Assembly: GCA_963580285.1 (NCBI GenBank)
Contig: OY757024.1
Coordinates: 126,108,045-126,172,044 of the forward strand
Origin: Lucinisca nassula
Lineage: Eukaryota > Mollusca > Bivalvia > Lucinida > Lucinidae
Length of the DNA: 64,000 nucleotides
Reading direction: 5' to 3'
A model generated the notes under the pieces. The model saw only the letters and a list, made by a program, of their open reading frames with translations, did no database searches and was not told where the DNA came from. The stretch's first letter is position 1. The number at the start of each line of letters is the position of its first letter. Shown piece by piece: positions 50,301 through 59,300 of the stretch. Both the position numbers and the translations under genes were made by a program.

Positions 50301-53300
50301 TGTTACAGACATGTTAGACCACCTTGGCTGGCGTACTCTAGAACAGAGAAGAAATGATTCTCTGCTCTGCTTGTTCTACAAAATTGTCCACGGACTTGTA
50401 GCTATAGACCTACCACCGTATGTTGTGCACCCGACCAGGATTTCCCATAAAAACTCTCACCCACTAGTTTATCGACAAATCCACACCAGAGTAGATTATT
50501 ACAAATATTCGTTCTACCCCCTCGCAATCGTGCAATGGAGCCGGCTGCCATCCAATGTTGCATTACTGCCCACTTTCGAATCTTTCAAAAGGGCAGTATG
50601 CATGGTTAGCCACCCAATGCCATAAATGCCAGTGCACTGTTTTTATCTTTTAGCTTTCACTGTCAGCTTGTTTCTGACTATTAACATTTTAACCCTATCA
50701 TTTTTATTCCACCTTCTCTAACAGTTCTTACGGAAACTTTTTAATTTTAAACTTCTTCTACTAACATCGCACTGACGCGCACCTGCACGTAATCCCCGCG
50801 AGGGGGTGATGCAGTATTGATATAGATATAGATAGATAGAAACCCTAGTTTTCTCTATGTAACATCACGAAAACACGCCTAGTATATAATTTTGACCCTA
50901 TCGAACCCCACTTTTATATAGTAAAGCTTGGGTTTACAGGGGTAAACCTTTTTCTTTTTCTGCTCTAAAATATAGGTTGTGGGAACTCGTTAGAACCACC
51001 TCTATGAGGCGGTTCTAACGGGTACCCACAATCTATATTTTTAGCAGAAATAAGAAAAATATCACAATTTTTCATCTTTAAATTGTCGATTTTCGGCGGT
51101 AAAGGTTACAATGTATTTGTATAGGCGTGTTTTCGTAATGAGTGGGGTTTAGGAGGTGTTCATTTCACGGATTTCTTCGACGAAGCCGGCCCCAGTAGCT
51201 CAGTCGGATGCGCGTCTGACTGGTGATCAGGAGAAAGCATGTTCTATACCTGCCGGGATAGGCAACAATCTTTCGTGGAGATTGATCGTGAAATCTTTTC
51301 TACGTCATTCTCTCCCTTCCGTTGATTCAATAAGGGCAGTTGTCAGTTTTCTGGGAAAGAATGTGCACTGTACTGGTTAACCACTTACGTATAAGAATGC
51401 CCACGTAAAGTGTGGATAGGTTCACCGACAAGCTCAAAAATGACCTAAAACAGTGTTGACTGGGCCTTTAAATCCCTTAACAAACAGACAAGTAAAGAAA
51501 ACGAAAGGGGTAAAACTAATCAAATTTATTTTCATGCTTTGTGTAAAACAATAAATTGAGTTCAAACCCTGTGGTCAACAGATACAGTTAGGTATTTGGT
51601 GAATACCTCATTGAGGCGGTTCTAACGAGCACCCGCAACCATTGTTTGAAGTAAAAATAACGAAAATATCACAGATTTTCACCAGAAAAGTGGCCATTTT
51701 GGAGATGTGAAAAAATGCACTTTGTCGCACGGGTGTGTTACCGAAATGCGTTGATCCCTTAAGAAAACACGCCTATACAAATACATTTTAAACTTTACCG
51801 CCGAAAAACAAAAAAAAAAGAAAATTTAATGAGGAAAAATCGTGATATTTCTGTTCAAAATATAGATTGAATGTACCCTTTAGAACCGCCTCGAAGAACC
51901 GCCTCAAGTTGGATTCAAGGGGTCAAAATCATGTAGACGTGTTTTCGTGATGCTCGGGTTGCGACTTCTCTATATGTGTTGGGGATTAATGCTATGTTCT
52001 ATTTAACCTCATTCTTTTTGCACTTAATGGAATGGGATCTTCTCACTATTATATTCATGAGCCCCGCCAAGCGAAATTGTGTCTTCGAGCATTCCGTCAT
52101 GACAAATTTAACTGCGCATGCCCAGCCTTTCAGAGGGGTCAGGGATATGGCTTTCTGTCTGAAGGTTCTTCTTGATTCACTGCTTATATGAGCGAGCAGC
52201 GAAGGTTCTGACGAGACTGCGCGGATGCGCAGGCTCGCCTGAACCTTCGCTGCTCGCATAGGCGATAAGTACCAAAATCGCTTGACGGGGCCCATATAGC
52301 ACAATTCCATTTCAGAATCGAGGGGTGCAATGTTGTGTTTTCGTCAACATTTATTTGGAAAATGCATGGTTGACCATTTTGCAAACAATGAAGGCCCTTA
52401 TCAGACGCGAGTTCTGTGGTGTCTGATCTGGGCCTGCATTAGATGCCATTTAGATGAGGCCTAATTGGCCGAAACTAGCTAGTCTGGCCCAGAAAACATG
52501 CACACTCCATATTGTTCAGTTCTGTGGTGTATTCCTTGCTGCCAAAAGGATAACCCTTTTATAGAACATATTTAACGTCACTACAGCTGGTGTCTGGGAA
52601 TGTGTGGCGGCCGTAAAAAGTCTCCCTGCCCTACATCATAGTGTAGTTTATATTTTCTTGTCCTTTGGGATCTTCGATTCCATTGTGGAATTTGGAAAAA
52701 TATTTGAGGGTCACTGATTAGGCCTAATTGGCCGAAACTAGCTAGTCTGGCCAAGAAAACATGCACACTCCATATTTTTCAGTTCTGTGGTGTACTCCTT
52801 GCTGCCAAAGGATAACCCTTTTATAGAACATATTTCATGTATATTTTGTATTTCAGAAGAGAAAAATGAATTACTCCACCAAATACTGAGTGGAATGAGT
52901 CCGCAGCAGCTTAAACAAGTTCTTGATGGCTACGCAGATAATGAAGAGATCGACGCAGGTAAATATGTTTACCCTTTCACCCTTAAATTTCTGGAAGGTT
53001 GAATATGGACACACACCCCTGCAGGCACATGACGTAATTGTGACGTCACGTCAATACGGTACAATGTCGCGACGTTTATGAAAAGTCAAATCTACGTCGG
53101 TGCAACGTCATGACGTTGAACCGACGTTGATTTGACGTTACCATAGCGACGTGTGCCTGCTGGGAGCCAGTCCTGTAAATAGGGTGATCTGTCAACCTGA
53201 CATACGCATGTCTTGTTTCTTCAAGTGCTTCTGGCCGGTAAAAAAATCAGAAGCACTTGAAGAAACATGGTATGTAAGAGTTTCCAGCAGTAGATACATC

Positions 53301-56300
53301 CTACACCTAATAATCTGTCAGAACTATTTTTAATATGAAATACACATAACTTCTTTAGGTACTTCTACTGGCGACGAAACCGAAAAAAAAAACGTTAGTA
53401 ATCCATGTGAAAAGATGACTCTCCGAGCAAATATGATTATTAGTTTGTGTATTGCAAAATAGATTTTAAATGAAAATTTAACTTAAATTGTTTTTGTAAT
53501 TATCGGCAGTGTCTTTGACACAAGTGGCTCGGAGTAGGGGAAGGTCGAATAACTGAGGGCTAAGAGTAGGGATAGTTCGAGTCATTACATTCTCGGAGTA
53601 GGGATAATTTGAGTCATTGAGGGCTTGGAGTAGGAATAGTTTGAGTCATTGGGGGCTTGGAGTAGGGGTTGTTCGAGTCAGTGGATGCTTTGAGTAGGGA
53701 TAGTTCGAATCATTGATGACTTCGAGTAGAGGAAGTTAGAGTCATAGAGGGCTTGGGGTAGGGGTAGCTCGAGTCATTTACTTCTTGGAGTAGGGATATT
53801 TCGAGTCATTGAGAACTTGGAGTACAAATAGTTCGAGTCATTGAGGGCTTGTAGTAGGCGTATTTTGAGTCAATGAGGACTCTGGGCAGGGATAGTTCGA
53901 GTCATTGAGTACTTGGAGTAGGGTTAAATTGAGTCATTGAGGACTTGGAGTAGGCGTAGTTCGAGTCATTGAGGACTTGGCGTAAGAGTAGTTCGACTCA
54001 TTAAGGACTTAGAGTAGGGATAGTTCGAGTCATTGATGACTTGGAGTAGGGATAGTTCGAGTCATTGAGAACTTGGAGTAGGGAAAGTTCGAGTCATTGA
54101 GTACTTGGAGTAGGGATAGTTCGAGTCATCGAGGGTTTGGAGAAGGTTTAGTATGAATCATTGAGAACTGGTCGTAGGGAATGTTCGAGTCATTGAGGAT
54201 TTGGAGTAAGGGTAGTTCGAGTCATTTAGGACTTGGAGGAGGGGGAGCTCGACTCATTGAGGACTTGGAGTAGGGGTAGTTCGAGTCATTGAGGACATGG
54301 AATAGAGGTAGTTCGACTCATTGAGGACTTGGAGAAGGGGTAGTTCGAGTCATTGAGGTCTTGGAGAAGGGGTAGTTCGAGTCATTGAGGACTTCGAGTA
54401 GGGTTAGGTCGAGTCATTCAGGACTTGGAGTAGGGAAAGTTCGAGTCAATGAGGACTTGGAGTAGGGGTAGTTCGACTCATTGACTTGGACTAGGGGATA
54501 GTTCGAGTCATTGAGGGTATGGAGAGTTCGAGGCACTGATAATGGGTAGTTCGAGTCTTTGAGGGCTTGGAGTATGTGTAGTTCGAGTCATTGAGGAGTC
54601 GGAGTAAGGGTTGTTCGAATCATTGATGTGTCAGAGTGGGGATAGTTGAAGTCATTGAATGTTCGGGGTAGGGGTAAATCGAGCCATACAGTGCTTGGAG
54701 TATGGCTGGTTCAAGTCATTTAGGGACATGGAATAGAGGTAGTTCGAGTCATTGAGGACTTGGAGAAGGGGTAGTTCGAGTCATTGAGGACTTGGAGTAG
54801 GGGTAGTTCGAGTCATTTAGGAATTGGAGTAGGGGAAGTTCGAGTCATTGAGGACTTGGAGTAGGGGTAGTTCGACGCATTGACTTGGAGTAGGGGATAG
54901 TTCGAGTCATTGACTTGGAGTAGGGGATAGTTCGAGTCGTTGAGGGTTTGGATAGTTCGAGGCACTGATACTGGGTAGTTCGAGTCTTTGAGGGTTTGGA
55001 GTATGTGTAGTTCGAGTCATTGAGGGGTCGGAGTAGGGGTTGTTCGAATCAGTGATGTGTCATAGTGCGGATAGTTCAAGTCAATGAATGTTCGGGGTAG
55101 GGGTAGTTCGAGTCATATGGTGCTTGGAGTATGGCTGGTTCGAGTCATTGAGGGCTATCATAGCGCAAGTTCAGATTGCATGATGAGGATTAATTTTGAA
55201 AACCGAAAGGCGGTCCTTCTGCCGTAGTTTATTATAGTTATACAGTCGAACTTCGATGGCTCGAACACCGATGGCTCGTTTACCATGGCTGAGTCAAATC
55301 CATTTTGAGCCCTACGGAATTCCTCTGCATAAGAAAAAGTGTGGGATATTTAAGGAGATTTTCGACTCTTATCTTGCAAATGTATGATGTGTGTACTCAT
55401 TAGAATCAATGAGTACACACAGCATACATTTATCTTACAGAACACCAAAAAGAAGTCCAAAAATACCCCCGTTATGTTTTCTAGAAGTATGCAACAGTGG
55501 CTCGAACTTTCGCTGTCTCGAACAAATTTCCATGGTCCCAAAGGGGTTCGAGCCATCGAAGTTCGACTGTAGTTCGTCGTCGCACGTATGTTTTGCTTAT
55601 TTTGGATAGCCATTTTAAGAGAAAATGACTGTCCGTTTAGCTTTCGGCTTGTGGTGTTTTCCATACCGTTTAGTTATTTCATATTCGTGTTTCTTTTCTT
55701 TCGAGGGGTGGGGTAATTGTACAGATTTCTAAGCATTGTCTTCACTTCTGTTTTCCATCCAATAAAAACTTTATTAAGTGAACTCATTAGAATCGCTCCC
55801 ACCTTCAGATAGTCTGTCTATAGTTTAAAATATCCCGTGTTCGGGCAATATTTTTCTGATCCTTTTGGATTGTTGGTCCACCGCAGAGGTTTGGGAATGT
55901 TTGAGGGTTCACTGATTGAGCCTGTTTGGTCGTGACTTGCTGGTCTTGCCAAGAGGGGGCTTTAACAGTCTATGGTTTCAGTTATGTGATGGTATTGTCC
56001 TTGCTTTCAAAGGGTTGTCCTACTGCAGAACATCTGACTTCACTACAGCTGCTGTTACGGGAATGTGTTGCGGCCGTAAAAAATCTCCCTGCCTTTCATC
56101 ATAATGAGGATTATATTTTCTAGTCATTTGGGCTCGGTGAAACACTGCAGGGGTTTGGGAATATTTAGGGGTCACTGGTCGGGCGTGGTTGACCGAGGCT
56201 GGCAAGTCTGGCCAATAGTGGGTCATAATCACTCAATGGCTTTTGTTCTTGCTTCCAAGGGATTGCCTTTTGGAGGACTGCAGACTCCGAGTCCTTACCC

Positions 56301-59300
56301 GTCGCATACGTAGTTTCGTAGAGCGTTGGCTCAATTTCATTTTGACTATGCGTGATAGTAGCGTCACAAAAGTGCTATTGTGAGAATTATAAATAAATTT
56401 GAATATTACTAGTCGTTCGGGATCATTGATTCCACTGCGAAATTTTGTAAATATCCGAGGGTCACTGATGAATCCTAATTGGCCGAACATAACTAGTCTG
56501 TCCCAGAAAAACCTACATACTTTATACAGTTTTCCGTTCTGTTCTGCAATCCTTGCTTTCAAATGATTACCCTGTTATGGAACATTTTTACAAGATCTTC
56601 TCTTATGCTACATTCTGCATCTACTGTAGGGAGATGATGCACTGATTAGTAAGAAAACTTTCTCGCGAACTGGACAGATAACTTGTGTAAAAAGGGCGAA
56701 GTATGTTGCCACGTAAAATCGATTTTAGCCTCCCCCAAGTAAACTTTTCAATGGCCAATCCAAGTGGGTACTTCGGTCGTGATTTATATTTGTCATTGCT
56801 TGTGTTTGAATTATGTCCTTTTAATATCTTTCGTCTAGATAGTCTTTTGGCCATTTGTTTTTTGGAAGGAAACTGTCTTTTTGGCTTTCTGTTTGTAACA
56901 TTTTAGCCTTTAAGACGCCGGGAAAAAACTACATCTGAAAATGTCGTCTGCTGAATCTTCTTGCAATGTTATTATAAATATTTTTTTTTCATAAAGGCAA
57001 ACAGTGTTTTGCAATGATGACTTTTAAAGTAACCGGCAGACGACAAAGCAGACAGCAATTGTCGTGATTGGCTTTTTATTGGTTATTAATGATACCATTG
57101 CGCTTCTCTTGGAATATGAAAGGTAATTTAATTAATTCCTGAACATTGCCTTCACTTCATGTTTTGTTTTTTAAGATTCTGGTGTTTGCCCTGCTGTGAT
57201 GGAGCTGACAACAGACTGTGCTTTCACCGACCAGGAAGGTCTAGTGATTGATGATGAAGCGAGAAGTCTATGTAATAGACACGAGATGTGTTATAAATGT
57301 GTAAGTACTTCTGTTAGAGTCAAATATATCTTACACTCTTGGTCATTTCATATGAAATTTATCAAACGCGCCTTCGGCGAGTTTCATAAATTTCATATGA
57401 AATGACCACGAGTGTAATATTCTGTTTATCATATGACCACTTTAACTTTTTAGCGCCTATAAAATTAACATTTTTTCCACAAAAATGCATGGTTGACATG
57501 GACGTCGTAATGACGTTACTTAATCCCGCCAAAGTGTTATTCACGTGTGGTCATACGATTTTTATTACACGACGCCATTTACTGCTTATCAAGGACGTCA
57601 TATGATAAAGACGAGATATCGGTAATTTTAGCCACTTGTGATTATTCATGGCACTAAAACAGGAGGCATAACTATTCTTTTCAGCCGGGGCACAGCATTT
57701 CCTACAATTTACATGAGCACCCTGCGAAAAATCAGATCAGCCTGAGCATCCATGTAGTCTAACCAGAGACTTATCTTGCTGTATGAAGGAGCATTGGGCC
57801 CTTAACTATCCTTAGAGCATACAACAAAGACTCTGATCAGACTGCACGGATGCGCAGGCTGATCTGAGTCTTCGTTGGGCGCAAAAGTAAATTGTAGGAA
57901 ATGTTGTGCCCGGCTCATATATTACGGAAACATTTCCAAGCTTCTACTGAATAAAAGTCTATGTTAAATGGCGTGGTACTCATCAAAATCGATCATGGAG
58001 ACTATTCAATGAGCACGCACAACATAAAATAAGTAACACTTACATTTAGTGGTGTATGTGTATTGAAGTTAACGGCCCAGTCAGCACTATTTTATGTCAT
58101 TTTTGAGCCGTCAGTATACCTGTCCACACTATTCCTGGGCAGGCTTATACGTCAGCGGTTAACCAGTACAGTGCACATTCTTTCGCCAGAAACTGACAAC
58201 TACCCTTCTTGAATCAGGGGAAGGGAGAGAATGACGAAGAAAAGATTTCATGATCAATCCCCACGAAAGAATGTCGCCGATCCCGACATGTATCACCAGT
58301 CAGACGCGCATCCGACTGAGCTACCGAGACGGGCCCTGCATTTAGTGTCACTTATGTGAAGTTATGGGGCTATATGTCTCATAGTAAACTAATAGTCAGC
58401 ATTCGGGATTTTGAAGATTAATTTTATGATAATGAATAACTCCGGTACTCCGGTTTTCGCCTACCTCTGATTAACGATCGGCTCGATATGAGTGAAATAA
58501 TCTTGAAAGAGCCGTAAAACCAAAACCACAAAAAAAAACTTCGAACATAAAATTTAGTGTGTATGTGGGTGTGTATGTGTGTGTGGAGGTGGGGGGGGGG
58601 GGGGGGTATGACGGGGCCCATATTCAAGGTCGCAGGCCCCCGAAAACTGTCAATAATGGGCCAAAACTAGCTTGTCTGCTGCCTACCAGATCCATGAATT
58701 TTAGTCAAACTTGGCAAATATATCTGTAATCAAAGATTAGATCAGATTTTGGTAACCGTAACTTGGTTTAAACAGTATTTATTTGTCAAGAATAATGTAC
58801 ATGTACAGTCAATTACAACAGCAACTAACAGGATCTGACAGTTAGCTTTTGCTTATATCAAAATCATCGCCTGGAAACTGTCAGTTTTGGGCCTAAAATG
58901 ATTTGTCTGCACACTGTCTAACGAACAAAAGTGATAAAACGGCGATGAGTCTTGGTTAACTGTAGAAATAAAAACTCAGACTTTTTTCCAAAAACTATTG
59001 AGGCCATCCGACAAAACAAGAGTTTGGGATGCACAGGAGGTGTCTTTGGGCTTTCAAGCGCGAGCTACTCTGTACAGTAACTCCGGAGTTGGACACCAAC
59101 TGTGAATTGGTTTGGTGTTAATTGAACATTATTGGATGTAGGACTTTGTATCGTAGCTTGTTTTATCGCCCACCAGCTCAGACTGAACCAGAAGATCTTG
59201 AGGCTTTACATTCACCTTTGTCTAGGATAATGTCAAATGCAAATACTCACATTTGGGTTGGTGGAGATTTCAATAATGTGGATATGTTGAATGGAGCAAT

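Larger units (their letters stand above)
49140..50870. mobile_element. palindromic MITE P split by a LINE insertion
   Basis: 49140-49261 (gttagaaccgcctcattgag core) ends at cccgtaaac. 50840-50870 resumes at aaaccctagttttctctatg. AAAC flanks the LINE on both sides. Confidence 0.75.
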
